Assembly (NCBI RefSeq): GCF_001675045.1
Contig: NZ_LYPA01000032.1
Location: forward strand, 62,001 to 126,000
Source: Paenibacillus oryzae
GTDB taxonomy: Bacteria; Bacillota; Bacilli; Paenibacillales; Paenibacillaceae
DNA: 64,000 nucleotides
Reading direction: 5' to 3'
Part shown: positions 1 through 8,476 of the stretch, one piece after another
Layout: each line of letters begins with the position of its first letter
How positions within the stretch are numbered: position 1 is the stretch's first letter
Program-made: the position numbers and the translations under genes
The notes under the pieces: model-generated
Told to the model about the DNA's origin: nothing
Seen by the model: the letters and a program-made list of their open reading frames with translations, nothing else
Databases searched by the model: none

Positions 1-492
1 ACTCTTCACCGTCAAGCTTTTAGCCGCTTCTATAGCAATAATGTCCTCGATTCGCAGCACAAATTCCTCATATGCCGATTTGATAATTAAAATATCCTGA
101 TCCCGTTCTTCAAAATACCGACACAGCCTCAGCAGCTTACTCTCGAAAACCTCTGCCTCAATCGGCTTCATCAAATATTGGAAAGTAACCACGTCAAAGC
201 TTTCCAGCATGTATTCGGCGTAGCTCGTCAGAAAAACAATTTGTTCGTGATTCCGCTTCATTTCCCGCAGCCTGCGCGCAGTCTGAATACCGTTTAAGCC
301 GCTCATCTCAATATCAAGAATGAGGATATGGAAAGGAGCCTCCTCCTTCTCGTAATGCGCGATTAACCCCTCGCCGGAAGCAAACTCTACCACCTCGAAG
401 TCGTTCCCGCTTTTGACTGATAGAGCGACCAGCATCCCTCTTACCTTCTCCCTCTCTCTTTCCTCATCATCGCAAATAGCAATTCTGTACAT
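1..492 (-). CDS. LytTR-family response regulator (C-terminus outside window)
   Basis: The first 164 residues are visible; the 3' end runs off the left edge. The N-terminus is a receiver domain: acidic pair D8/D9, phospho-acceptor D60 in the motif ILILDIEMSGLNG, and a conserved Lys in the segment YLMKPIEAEVF. From about residue 130 the start of a LytTR DNA-binding domain is visible (ILIIKSAYEEF, then IEDIIAIEAAK), as in AgrA/VirR-type regulators. The ATG at 492 is preceded by a GGAGA stretch. This type of regulator usually pairs with an AgrC-like kinase and controls quorum-sensing or peptide-responsive genes; no kinase is visible here. A small frameshifted gene lies 52 bp upstream on the same strand and may be co-transcribed. 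Receiver assignment is firm; the regulated process is unknown. Confidence 0.88.
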   Translation of the reverse strand, partial: MYRIAICDDEEREREKVRGMLVALSVKSGNDFEVVEFASGEGLIAHYEKEEAPFHILILDIEMSGLNGIQTARRLREMKRNHEQIVFLTSYAEYMLESFDVVTFQYLMKPIEAEVFESKLLRLCRYFEERDQDILIIKSAYEEFVLRIEDIIAIEAAKSLTVKS

Positions 493-544
493 GCGATTTC
501 TCCTCTCTTAAACAAAAAATGTTACCACCTACCTCCATTTTCAG

Positions 545-740
545 CTAATTTCTTGCAATTAATAGCCTTGCCATTTCTTCAAAGGAAGTAAATATCTCAC
601 GTATATAAGGCGCTAAACATGCACGTATCGCTTCTCCATTTTGCTCAATTTCATCTAATTGGTGTAAATAGTCGTGCAGCACCCACTGGCACAGAATGAA
701 AAAAACTCGCTAAGCTCATCTTAATATCTAGCTGTGACAT
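545..740 (-). pseudogene. Small frameshifted ORF upstream of the LytTR regulator
   Basis: An ATG at 740 with a good upstream GAGGAG site opens a frame that reads MSQLDIKMSLASFF and then leaves the longer coding frame at a run of seven T on the coding strand (about 695-701). One frame over, the sequence is open as a charged amphipathic segment (WVLHDYLHQLDEIEQNG, later FTSFEEMARLLIARN) ending at TAG 545-547. Removing one T joins both parts into a protein of about 64 residues. It could be a decayed gene, a sequencing or assembly error in a homopolymer, or a slippage site. No family recognised. It lies just ahead of the response regulator, in the same direction. Confidence 0.45.
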
Positions 741-952
741 GCTTATCCCTCTCCTCATAAATAATCACTATGTAGTATAAAATATTTCCACTACGAAGAC
801 ATCTCTAATTGCAACATTACACTTTTTTCTAACATAATAATCTGAAAATCATATTCGGAAGCCTGTACAGGAACCGTGAGGAATTACCTATGATTTCACT
901 GGTTGAGGTTCAAGGATTTAGAAAAGCAAATTTGAATCCCCATTATACCTAT

Positions 953-1003
953 AAAAGGGCTGGGCAGAAAACGTTATGTTTTCTCGCCCAACCCTTTTAT
1001 TTT
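953..1003 (-). terminator. Rho-independent terminator of the sigma/anti-sigma operon
   Basis: A long stem: AAAAGGGCTGGGC and AGAAAAC pair with GTTTTCT and GCCCAACCCTTTT around a GTTA-like loop. It sits immediately after the TAA of the propeller gene (1002-1004), with a T run on the minus-strand side. Confidence 0.85.
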
Positions 1004-2963
1004 AGGGACTTTTTGGACAGCCACACGCATTATAGCTTAAAAATACATCCCGTCCTCCCGCCTCTGCATAATAAACGAGTACGCCATTTTTCCAGAATCG
1101 TGTATTCACATCATCGGGAGGAATGCCTTCGATGCCCTTGGACAACAGAGTGTCCTGCCTTTTCAATACATCATAAACAACAACCTCGGTCCTACTGTCA
1201 GCTTCTTCCCCATCGTTAAAATGGGCCTTCTCGTATAGGGTAAGATCCATCGAAACATGCCCTCCATCATCATCAACCAGCAGCATATGTGAACGGGCAT
1301 TTTCATAGCTCGACCATTCCGTCCATTGCTGCTTGGTAAAGTCATAGCTGATGAGGCTTAATGCTGACTGCCCCTCCTTTTCTCTCTTCAATGTCAGCCA
1401 CAAGGTTTTGTCAGACTCCCGATAGTTGAGACTGTCGACTCCAGCATTGCTCCAGCCATCCGCTTGCGGCAGATCGGAGGTCTTCAACAATGGCTCCTCT
1501 TCCCGAACGCCTTCAATGCTCCGGTAAATGCCATCGTCCCACACGCTTAACTCCGTATAGCTTAAGTCCAGCATATCGTCTATCCGATACCCCATCTCTC
1601 CTTCGGATAAGAAATAGCGGGTTTTCTGAATGGCCATGTATGGATCAGAATAGGAAAGATACGTCTCTGCGTCGACATACCGCACGCCTTCTTTTTCCCC
1701 GCTGTCGATGATGGAATACCCTATCTGGCGCGGGCTTGTTCCCTTCAGATAGCCTGGATCATAGCTAAAAAAGGAATGTGCATACTCCTCATCCCGATAA
1801 ATGAGCGCCTCAATCGAGCCAGCCACAATGTCCTCCGGCGTTGGCTCCTGATCGGTCACTTCAAGTCTCACCAGCTTTTTATACTCATCATTGGTATGGA
1901 ATGTTTTATAGACCAGCATACTGCTGCTATTTCCGCTCCAAACAGGCTGCTCCAGTGTAAAACGGGCTTGCTGCTTGCCTTCGATGATTTCCCCCGTATT
2001 CCGGTCCCAGGCATCGGCCAGCTGGTTTTCAATCAATCGTTTCCGGGTCTGGAAGTCGATATCGGCAATCCACAGCTCCTCCATTGCCGGGTTCCCCCTG
2101 GTTACAACAAAAGCAACATAATTACCGTCCGGCGATACGCTTGGATAACTTCCTTCCGCAAGCTTACGTTCCTCTTTGGTTTTAAGATTTATGGACATAA
2201 TCGCGCCTTCCCGTTCGAACACTAACGTTCGTTGTCCAGATACATAAGACGGTGAAGACCCGACACTGAACAAATGTGCCTTCCCATCCTTAACCTCAAC
2301 CTCCATTATATCTCCGACAGCGCTTTTCCCTGCAGTCTCAGGCTGATTCAGCACATCCGACTTTTCCTCCTCCCCCTGTCCGATTCCAGCTTCGCGCTTA
2401 TCATCCGCAAGCTTTACAACGGCAATCCGCTCGCCACTCGGCGACCAGACCGGGGAAAGATATTTTCCAGCCCCTTCCGACTTAAGTAAAAGATGATTTT
2501 GATTTTGCTTCAAATCGTATACATAGACATTCCCGCCGCGGGTATATGCGAGCTTGCCGCCATCCGGCGAAACGGCAACTGCCTCGGCTCCTCCGGGCAC
2601 AAGCAGCTCCAGTCCATTGTTATACTGCGCGTAAATCCCCTCTTCCTCCACAGCGTAATACCGGACATCTCCAAATTCCGCGACAGCTACGCTGTTTTCC
2701 TTGCCCAATTGCTGACTGAGCGTGAATTGGCTTGCTATATGCAGGGATGCCGCCAGCACATGCGCTTCCCGCTCCCAAGGCTTTATAACAAAGCTGCCCA
2801 GCAGCAACGCAGCTGCCGTAATACCTGCCAAGGCTCCACGCCAAATTCTGCCTTGCCTGCGCTTGCGGAGCAAGGAGGCATGCAGCTTGCGCTTCAGCTC
2901 TTCATTCACGGGCAATTGTTCCTTAAGCTGTTCCATTGTTTGTTCCCACATGACCTCGCTCAT
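1002..2963 (-). CDS. Membrane-anchored TolB/WD40-like propeller protein, probable anti-sigma factor
   Basis: 653 residues. The start chosen is the ATG at 2963, which overlaps the sigma-factor stop as ATGA and has GGAGGG seven bases upstream; an ATG six codons earlier lacks that site. Residues ~1-40 are charged and helical (cytoplasmic), one membrane helix follows at ~45-62 (GALAGITAAALLLGSFVI), and the rest is an extracytoplasmic region with repeated propeller blades, e.g. VAVSPDGGKLAYTRGG, SPVWSPSGERIAVVK and YPSVSPDGNYVAFVV. Translational coupling to an ECF sigma gene plus this cytoplasm-membrane-sensor layout is the usual arrangement of an anti-sigma factor. No HXXXCXXC zinc anti-sigma motif is seen, so the role is inferred from context. 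The signal sensed is unknown. Confidence 0.72.
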   Translation of the reverse strand: MSEVMWEQTMEQLKEQLPVNEELKRKLHASLLRKRRQGRIWRGALAGITAAALLLGSFVIKPWEREAHVLAASLHIASQFTLSQQLGKENSVAVAEFGDVRYYAVEEEGIYAQYNNGLELLVPGGAEAVAVSPDGGKLAYTRGGNVYVYDLKQNQNHLLLKSEGAGKYLSPVWSPSGERIAVVKLADDKREAGIGQGEEEKSDVLNQPETAGKSAVGDIMEVEVKDGKAHLFSVGSSPSYVSGQRTLVFEREGAIMSINLKTKEERKLAEGSYPSVSPDGNYVAFVVTRGNPAMEELWIADIDFQTRKRLIENQLADAWDRNTGEIIEGKQQARFTLEQPVWSGNSSSMLVYKTFHTNDEYKKLVRLEVTDQEPTPEDIVAGSIEALIYRDEEYAHSFFSYDPGYLKGTSPRQIGYSIIDSGEKEGVRYVDAETYLSYSDPYMAIQKTRYFLSEGEMGYRIDDMLDLSYTELSVWDDGIYRSIEGVREEEPLLKTSDLPQADGWSNAGVDSLNYRESDKTLWLTLKREKEGQSALSLISYDFTKQQWTEWSSYENARSHMLLVDDDGGHVSMDLTLYEKAHFNDGEEADSRTEVVVYDVLKRQDTLLSKGIEGIPPDDVNTRFWKNGVLVYYAEAGGRDVFLSYNACGCPKSP

Positions 2964-3463
2964 TGTTTTCCCTCCATGCAAACCGTAATTAACCGGGCCA
3001 TCTTTTGTTTAAGCCGATGGGTTCTGACCTTTAGCCAATCCTCCGCTTTGCCTGTTAATTTAGCGATATCGGCATATTTCAGACCCGCTATGTACTTTAA
3101 ATTAAGCAGCTCTCTTTCCAGCGCAGACAGCTCCTTCAGCGATTGCTCCAGACATTCGCCACGGGCATCTCCCTGATCCGGGAACAATCGGGAATCCGTA
3201 TACCCGTACACCTCGGGATCATCGCCGTAAGCCACTTCCTTTTTTCGCCTGTAATAGTCGATGACCGTATTCCTGGCAATAACAAACAGCCATGCCTTCG
3301 CCCCCGAAGGCTCGATTCCCGATTTCCGAAGACTCTGAAACGCCTTGCGAAAAATATCGCTGACGAGATCATCCGTATCCCACGCGCTCCCCGTTTTGAA
3401 AAGCACAAACCGGTACACATCATCAAAATATAGATTGTACAGCTCCTCAAATGTCGTTCTCAT
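2960..3463 (-). CDS. ECF-type RNA polymerase sigma factor
   Basis: 167 residues, the usual ECF size. Sigma region 2 covers ~1-75 (FEELYNLYFDDVYRFVLFK, then DDLVSDIFRKAF and WLFVIARNTVIDYYRR). Region 4 covers ~105-160 (LKELSALERELLNLKYIAG, then YADIAKLTGKAEDWLKVRT). The stop overlaps the start of the propeller protein (ATGA), so the two are translationally coupled, which suggests a sigma/anti-sigma pair. The ATG at 3463 follows GGGAG. The trigger and regulon cannot be read from the sequence, and I did not find a convincing self-recognised promoter upstream. Confidence 0.9.
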   Translation of the reverse strand: MRTTFEELYNLYFDDVYRFVLFKTGSAWDTDDLVSDIFRKAFQSLRKSGIEPSGAKAWLFVIARNTVIDYYRRKKEVAYGDDPEVYGYTDSRLFPDQGDARGECLEQSLKELSALERELLNLKYIAGLKYADIAKLTGKAEDWLKVRTHRLKQKMARLITVCMEGKQ

Positions 3464-3608
3464 GCTCCAACTCTCCCTTATAACACATCAAACGAATGAA
3501 GCCATGGAAAAGTATCATCGTCTCAAAAAATATTCATAAAAAAAGCTCGAACCGAACCGGAAATCAACGCTGGGTCTCAACCAACACGACGGACCACTTT
3601 GAAACAGG

Positions 3609-3703
3609 GCGAAGCACGCACAGAATTGGAGCAGAGCCAAACACGCATAGAATTGGGGCAGAGCGAAGCACGCACTGAATTGGGGCAAGCGAAGCACGCA
3701 CAG
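3609..3703. repeat. 27-bp tandem repeat, about 3.5 units
   Basis: Units start at 3609, 3636, 3663 and 3689 (27, 27, 26 bp), with the core GCGAAGCACGCACAGAATTG followed by GAGCAGA. It lies upstream of the ECF sigma gene and abuts palindrome-ladder copy A. Confidence 0.85.
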
Positions 3704-3704
3704 T

Positions 3705-3902
3705 GGCAGGTTCATTCTTACGGACATTTCTGACCATTAAAAGCTGTTTTTTACGCGTTGCCAGTTTGTAAAGGACATTGGTGTCCGTAAAACCCAATAA
3801 TGCCGCATATTTGAGCCAATTTGGAGCGCTAAAGGACACGGGTGACCGTTGTTTGAAGAAAATCCGGGCATTTCAGGTTCTAACGGTCATCGCTGACCGG
3901 CA
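3705..3902 (+). repeat. Palindrome-ladder repeat, copy A
   Basis: About 198 bp holding four imperfect palindromes at 3718-3740, 3770-3790, 3831-3850 and 3881-3902. Each is a variant of ACGGWCA-N3/5-TGWCCGT. It aligns over its full length with the reverse complement of 6055-6248, sharing long identical blocks such as CTAAAGGACACGGGTGACCG. A third, more diverged copy lies at 30093-30279. Function unknown. Confidence 0.85.
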
Positions 3903-4060
3903 TATCACAAACCTGGACTAACCCCCTCTTCATTTACCCGCCATTGACCTATGAGCTAATATTCAGCAGTACACCCTTGCAACAAACCAAGTGCTGTTTA
4001 TGCGGTTGAGACATAATAAAAGCATCAGCATGAGGGTAAACACCGGCAAGAGAAGAAGAA

Positions 4061-4244
4061 CAAGCAATCGGGCCGTATGTCTCAAGAGAAAAAACGCACA
4101 AGCAATCAGCCATGCTTCACAGGAGAAAAAAGAGCGCAAGCAGCGGTCTTACGTCTCAGGAGAAAAAAACGAGCAAGAAATCGGCCATTTGTATCAAGCG
4201 AAAAACGTGCAAGCTATCGCCATACGTCTTAAGAGAAAAAAGCG
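4061..4244. repeat. Degenerate 35-38-bp tandem repeat next to a terminator
   Basis: Five units begin CAAGC/CAAGA at 4061, 4099, 4137, 4174 and 4210, each carrying GAGAAAAAA near its end. On the minus strand every unit resembles the 3' arm and T-tract of the terminator at 4235-4284, as if that half had been amplified. A plus-strand reading frame through it is Lys/Arg-rich and looks spurious. Confidence 0.75.
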
Positions 4245-4284
4245 CAAGCAACCAGCCTTACGGCTTCGCTGCTTGCGCTTTATT
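4235..4284 (-). terminator. Terminator of the extended sigma-factor gene
   Basis: On the minus strand AAAGCGCAAGCA pairs with TGCTTGCGCTTT, followed by TTTTTTCTC. It lies about 45 bases after the stop at 4326. Confidence 0.8.
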
Positions 4285-4325
4285 TGGAATGTCAAGTACA
4301 AGTGCGAATACTCGCATTGATTCAT

Positions 4326-5954
4326 TTAAGCCTGCGGCAAAATATCGCTGAACACAATCGTATTGAGCCCGCTTTTATGGCGTTCAGACGGCTCTGTCAA
4401 AACGCCGCTTTGCACAAGCTGCTCCAGCACGCGCGAGCGCATGTTGTTATCGCTCATACAATTGCTGGAAAACGCCTGAAATAACTGCTGCATATGCTTG
4501 GGATAGCGGGATTTGTTCAGCTCATAGATTTCCTTGTCCAGCTCCTCCCCTATCCTGACAACCACCTCGGACGGCTCTGGCAGCAGCTCAAACAGTCGGG
4601 AGGAGTACTCCCTTCCTCCCTCAGCTCTGGTTACAATCAGATTGACCTGCTCCTGCCCGTTGTATAATTGGATATAACCCTTATCGCATAATCGTCTGTA
4701 TTTATCGACCTGGCTGGGCTCCTTGCTCAGCGAACCGCTCAAATATTCGTATACGTACTCAAAATCTGCACTTCTATTGGACTGCCAATCCAGCTCTCGG
4801 CTGTCATAATACGTATTAAGTTGCCAGGCCATAACGGGGTATTTATCTGACCCGCGGCGCATATCCCCACAGACTCTGTAACGTTCTTCATCGACTTCGG
4901 ACTCGAAGTCAGCCTCTAGCGTAGCAAAAGCGATGTAATCGCCCCCGTCCTTGCGCTTGACTGAAAATCGCTTGTGGTCTACATTCTTTATTTGCAGCTT
5001 ATTGCCAATGCTGTACGTAATGGCTGCCCAAAATAACAAATTCATATCGTTGTCGGGAATATAGATATCCGCTTTATCTATGTCTCGCATTGCTTCAATA
5101 ACATCAGGTACGTAATGAGTGCAGAGCAGTCCTGCATAATGGTTGTAGATTTCATGCATCTTTTTCCCGATTTCCCGGTCCGGCTCCGTAATAAAAATTT
5201 CCGTCCGATACTTATTTCCCGGCAGCCGATCCATAAAGCCGTATTCCTCCAATATCGCAACCTCATCCTCTACAAACAACGGCGACACCGCAAGCTCCTC
5301 CGCGATTTCATTGACCGTTTTTGGCTCATGATACGCTGCATAGGCGATATTTTGCGTAAGCCGCTTTTTCAGAAAATCGCTTGTGTCCCCTAAATGCCCG
5401 GCGCTCCCGCTATGCCCCATCGAGCAAAACCTTACTGGCTTCAATCCCAGGCTTCCAGTTTGTCTCATGTTAATCATCCCTTCCTTTAAGCTGTGTTTGG
5501 CCTCATACATATGCCATTTGACCGTACCGAGAGGAATGGCAAGCTCGCGGGCAATATCATCCAGCTTCATCCGATCAAAATAATGCCGAATAATAATTTC
5601 GCGCTGGACCTTGGATAAATAAGCAATTTCCCGTCTCAAATGAATATAAGCTTCGCTCTGCGCCAGCTCCTCCGTAAAATCGCCCTTGGCCGGAATTTCT
5701 GTCATATGCACAGAAAGAGACGTTTTTTTGCAAGCCGCGTCCACCGATCTGGCATAGACATTCTGGGCGATGCGGTAAATGTAGCTGTTGGGATTGGCGA
5801 TGTTATCCCGTTTGAGCAGCGCCGCATATACCTCCAGAGCAATTTGCGATGCCAATTCCTCCGCCGCTTCCATACTTCGCGTTTTGGACAACGCAAAACC
5901 AAACAGTTTTTTGTTGTAGTCCAACATGTATTGATCTGCCGCTTGCTTCTCCAT
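4326..5954 (-). CDS. Sigma-70-like protein with winged-helix and long C-terminal extension
   Basis: 542 residues, about three times the normal ECF length. Residues ~8-80 match sigma region 2 (NSYIYRIAQNVYARSVDAA) and ~105-165 match region 4 (LSKVQREIIIRHYFDRM, then LDDIARELAIPLGTVKWHM). A linker with CSMGHSGSAG leads to a winged-helix-like segment at ~195-260 (KTVNEIAEELAVSPLFVEDE). The last ~280 residues are acidic and aromatic-rich with no family I recognise. ATG 5954 has an AAGGAGGAG site. It is a single-gene unit with its own terminator, flanked by inverted copies of the palindrome-ladder repeat. No anti-sigma gene is adjacent; the C-terminal part may provide the control itself, which is inference. 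It could be a transcription regulator derived from a sigma factor rather than an active one. Confidence 0.75.
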   Translation of the reverse strand: MEKQAADQYMLDYNKKLFGFALSKTRSMEAAEELASQIALEVYAALLKRDNIANPNSYIYRIAQNVYARSVDAACKKTSLSVHMTEIPAKGDFTEELAQSEAYIHLRREIAYLSKVQREIIIRHYFDRMKLDDIARELAIPLGTVKWHMYEAKHSLKEGMINMRQTGSLGLKPVRFCSMGHSGSAGHLGDTSDFLKKRLTQNIAYAAYHEPKTVNEIAEELAVSPLFVEDEVAILEEYGFMDRLPGNKYRTEIFITEPDREIGKKMHEIYNHYAGLLCTHYVPDVIEAMRDIDKADIYIPDNDMNLLFWAAITYSIGNKLQIKNVDHKRFSVKRKDGGDYIAFATLEADFESEVDEERYRVCGDMRRGSDKYPVMAWQLNTYYDSRELDWQSNRSADFEYVYEYLSGSLSKEPSQVDKYRRLCDKGYIQLYNGQEQVNLIVTRAEGGREYSSRLFELLPEPSEVVVRIGEELDKEIYELNKSRYPKHMQQLFQAFSSNCMSDNNMRSRVLEQLVQSGVLTEPSERHKSGLNTIVFSDILPQA

Positions 5955-6054
5955 GCGCTCCTCCTTGAAGGTTGGTCGCTATATAAGTGTCCGGTATGCA
6001 CAAAAGGTTGGGTTTATTTTTAAAAGTAAGAGTATTTTAACGCAGCCTGTCATT

Positions 6055-6248
6055 TGCCGGACATAAATGACCGTCAGAGACTAAAATAATCAGATTTGCT
6101 TTGAGCAACGGTCACCCGTGTCCTTTAGAGCTCCAGAATGATGCATTTATGTGGAATTATAGGGTCTTACGGACACAAATGACCTTTACAAACGGACTTA
6201 CCGTAAAATACTCCTTCTAAAGGTCAACAATGTCCGTAAGAATAAGCC
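6055..6248 (-). repeat. Palindrome-ladder repeat, copy B (inverted to copy A)
   Basis: Four palindromes start at 6055, 6106, 6167 and 6218, a spacing of 51/61/51 bp. The reverse complement aligns with 3705-3902 end to end. Copies A and B therefore bracket the extended sigma gene as inverted repeats about 2.2 kb apart. Confidence 0.85.
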
Positions 6249-6454
6249 TGCCTCCAAATCCGCTTCCGTTTGCCGGATGAATGCGCCCAATGGAGCAGAG
6301 GAATAACAGGAGTGTAAAAAACTGCGCCTGTATTTATGATTATACATGCAGAAACGCGTATATCTTTTCAAATTAGGCTCGATCTGGCGAATAATTGCGA
6401 TTCGTTTTCCATTTGCTTGAGATTGCTTGTGCTTAAAAGCAGCCCAACCAACAA

Positions 6455-6486
6455 AACCCGCATCTCCTCCTAAAGAGATGCGGGTT
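6455..6486 (-). terminator. Stem-loop, probable terminator of the GH43/transport operon
   Basis: A perfect 12-bp stem, AACCCGCATCTC with GAGATGCGGGTT. On the minus strand it is followed by TTTTGTTGGTT. It lies 284 bases beyond the GH43 stop with repeats in between, so the assignment is moderate. Confidence 0.5.
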
Positions 6487-6606
6487 AAATGAGGGCTTTA
6501 TGGATTATGCTTTGAAGATTATGCTGATTACACAAATGATGCGATCGCAAGAGATTAGCGATTCGATCTCCAGTGCCATTTGCCCGTGCAATCTGCCCTG
6601 CCTATA

Positions 6607-6713
6607 TCATCTGTTCGAGTCATCTGCTCATACCATCTGTTCGTGTCATCTACTCATGACGTCTTCTTATGGCGTTCTGCTTAAGATGTTCTACTTATGA
6701 CATTCTGCTTATG
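6607..6713. repeat. Degenerate 13-15-bp tandem repeat
   Basis: About eight units resembling TCATCTGCTCATGA in the intergenic space before the GH43 gene end. No coding evidence. Confidence 0.6.
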
Positions 6714-6769
6714 CCCAACTATCAACTGATGAATTTTCGGGCGGTAATCAACTCAGGAGTGCCAGGGGA

Positions 6770-8437
6770 TCAGGTTGTCATGGTTGTCTCGGTTGTCTCA
6801 GTTGTCTCCTTGTATTCAAAATAATCGAAGTCGGCATATTTCCGCTTACGGTACGAGTCTTGACAGCAGATGCCGACAAAAGCGCCCGTGAAATGTCCCG
6901 ACGAGGAATATTCGTCGGAGCATTTGCTGGCGTCAAGCTCCGTGCCGACCTGCCACCACAATGAACCGTCGGAGGAGCAATAAAAGTTCAAGGTACCGTC
7001 ATGGATGACGGCGCGAAGATAAACCCTCTCCCAATCCGGGATTGGAACGCGGGATTCCAGCCATTCCGTCCGCTTGCCGTTGTCCGCGCTCAAAATGCCA
7101 ATGCATGGACAGCCAAACGTTTCGCTGTAATAAATCCGCAGATAATAAAACATATTTTGATCGTAAAAGAGCGTGAGCCCCGCCATCTCATGAAAATTTT
7201 CCGGCTGGAATTCCACACAGGTCTCCACTGTCGCCCGGAAATGCTGCAGCCGCCGCGCCACAAGGCTTTGCTCATGCAGCGAAAACAGCGACTCGCGGCC
7301 GCGCAACCGGAGATAGCCCGGTCTTGCTTCAAGCGACATCCAGGCTTCCTCCAGCGGAACCCGCAGCGAGTTCAGATGAACATTCCACTTCCCGCTGTCG
7401 AAATCCTCTCGTATGGCCTCTGCCGCGAAGGGATGGGCCTCAAGCTTGGGGGCCTCCACCGTCATTTCGGCGCGATTGCCTCCATTAGCCATCCGAAGCC
7501 AGCCATCCTCGGTCCACTGACAGCGCTGGAGCGCCGTTTCCCGCCCAAGCATGCTCCTTACCTCCGATTTAAGCGGCCTGGCGCACAGATGGGCAATATA
7601 CCATTCTCCTGTTTGCGTTTCAACGATGGAGCCATGTCCGCTTTTTTGCAGAATGGAGTCGGGATTATATTGATACGGCTTCAAATAATCGTCGACGCCT
7701 CTGCGGTTCAGATTGATCTCGCGGGCGGACGTAATGATCGGGTTGCAGGGGTCTGACTCATAGGGACCAAATAAATCCCGCGAGCGTGAAATGACGACGC
7801 CATGTCCAAAACCCGTCCCGCCTTCCGCCGTCACCAGATAATAATACCCGTTGCGCTTATAGATGTGCGGCGCCTCCAGACAGCCCATGTCCGTCGCTCC
7901 CCGGGAAATGGAGCGCGCTTCGCCAACCAGCGTTTGGAGCTTTGCGTCGTATTCCTGAATTACGATGGAGCCGGGATGCTCGTAGCCCTGGCGAAAATCC
8001 CATTCCAGATTAAGCAGCCATTTGCGTCCGTCGTCGTCATGGAACAGCGACGGATCGAAGCCGGAGCTGTTCAAATAAATGCGCTCCGACCACGGACCTT
8101 CGATGTTGTTCGCCGTTACAACATAGTTGTCCAGATCAAAGGCTCCGCCGTTTGTGCTGCGCATAATTGTATAGATCAGATAAAAGATGCCTTCCTTTTC
8201 GTTATACGACAGGCAAGGCGCCCAAACGCCGCCGGAGGCCTCGATACCCTTCAAATCCAACTGCGACGGGCGGTCCAGCGCATAGCCGAGCACCCGCCAA
8301 TGAACCAGATCGCGGGAATTATGAATTTGAACGCCGGGAAACCATTCAAACGTGGATGTGGCGATATAATAGTCCTCGCCTACTCGTATGATAGACGGGT
8401 CGGGATTAAAGCCGGGCAAAACCGGATTTTGTATCAT
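6770..8437 (-). CDS. xynB: GH43 beta-xylosidase / alpha-L-arabinofuranosidase
   Basis: 555 residues from the ATG at 8437 (GGAGGG upstream); an ATG 12 codons earlier lacks a site and would add a non-homologous leader. There is no signal peptide, so it acts in the cytoplasm on imported xylo- or arabino-oligosaccharides. GH43 five-bladed propeller signs: catalytic base D13 in GFNPDPSI, the pKa-modulating Asp in SGFDPSLFHDDDG, and the acid Glu in GCLEAPHIYKRNGYY. The C-terminal ~200 residues form the concanavalin-like domain typical of the GH43_11 type. The protein ends in a short Thr/Glu repeat. It is the last gene of the operon with the permeases and solute-binding protein upstream, so it probably cleaves what that system imports. 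Beta-xylosidase is the likeliest activity, but GH43 members also act on arabinosides. Confidence 0.85.
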   Translation of the reverse strand: MIQNPVLPGFNPDPSIIRVGEDYYIATSTFEWFPGVQIHNSRDLVHWRVLGYALDRPSQLDLKGIEASGGVWAPCLSYNEKEGIFYLIYTIMRSTNGGAFDLDNYVVTANNIEGPWSERIYLNSSGFDPSLFHDDDGRKWLLNLEWDFRQGYEHPGSIVIQEYDAKLQTLVGEARSISRGATDMGCLEAPHIYKRNGYYYLVTAEGGTGFGHGVVISRSRDLFGPYESDPCNPIITSAREINLNRRGVDDYLKPYQYNPDSILQKSGHGSIVETQTGEWYIAHLCARPLKSEVRSMLGRETALQRCQWTEDGWLRMANGGNRAEMTVEAPKLEAHPFAAEAIREDFDSGKWNVHLNSLRVPLEEAWMSLEARPGYLRLRGRESLFSLHEQSLVARRLQHFRATVETCVEFQPENFHEMAGLTLFYDQNMFYYLRIYYSETFGCPCIGILSADNGKRTEWLESRVPIPDWERVYLRAVIHDGTLNFYCSSDGSLWWQVGTELDASKCSDEYSSSGHFTGAFVGICCQDSYRKRKYADFDYFEYKETTETTETTMTT

Positions 8438-8476
8438 GTATATTTTCCCTCCAAAATAAAACTTCAACGCCATGAC

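Larger units (their letters stand above)
5955..6769. other. 815-bp intergenic region, repeats only
   Basis: It holds palindrome-ladder copy B (6055-6248), a perfect 12-bp stem-loop (6455-6486) and a degenerate 13-15-bp tandem repeat (6607-6713). Reading frames over these repeats have no ribosome binding site and no recognisable product. No gene is seen. Confidence 0.7.

Noticed and set aside
4020..4320. Plus-strand frame of about 100 codons rich in Lys, Arg and Gln
   Set aside because: It is the translation of the 35-38-bp tandem repeat and terminator; no ribosome binding site and no recognised product.
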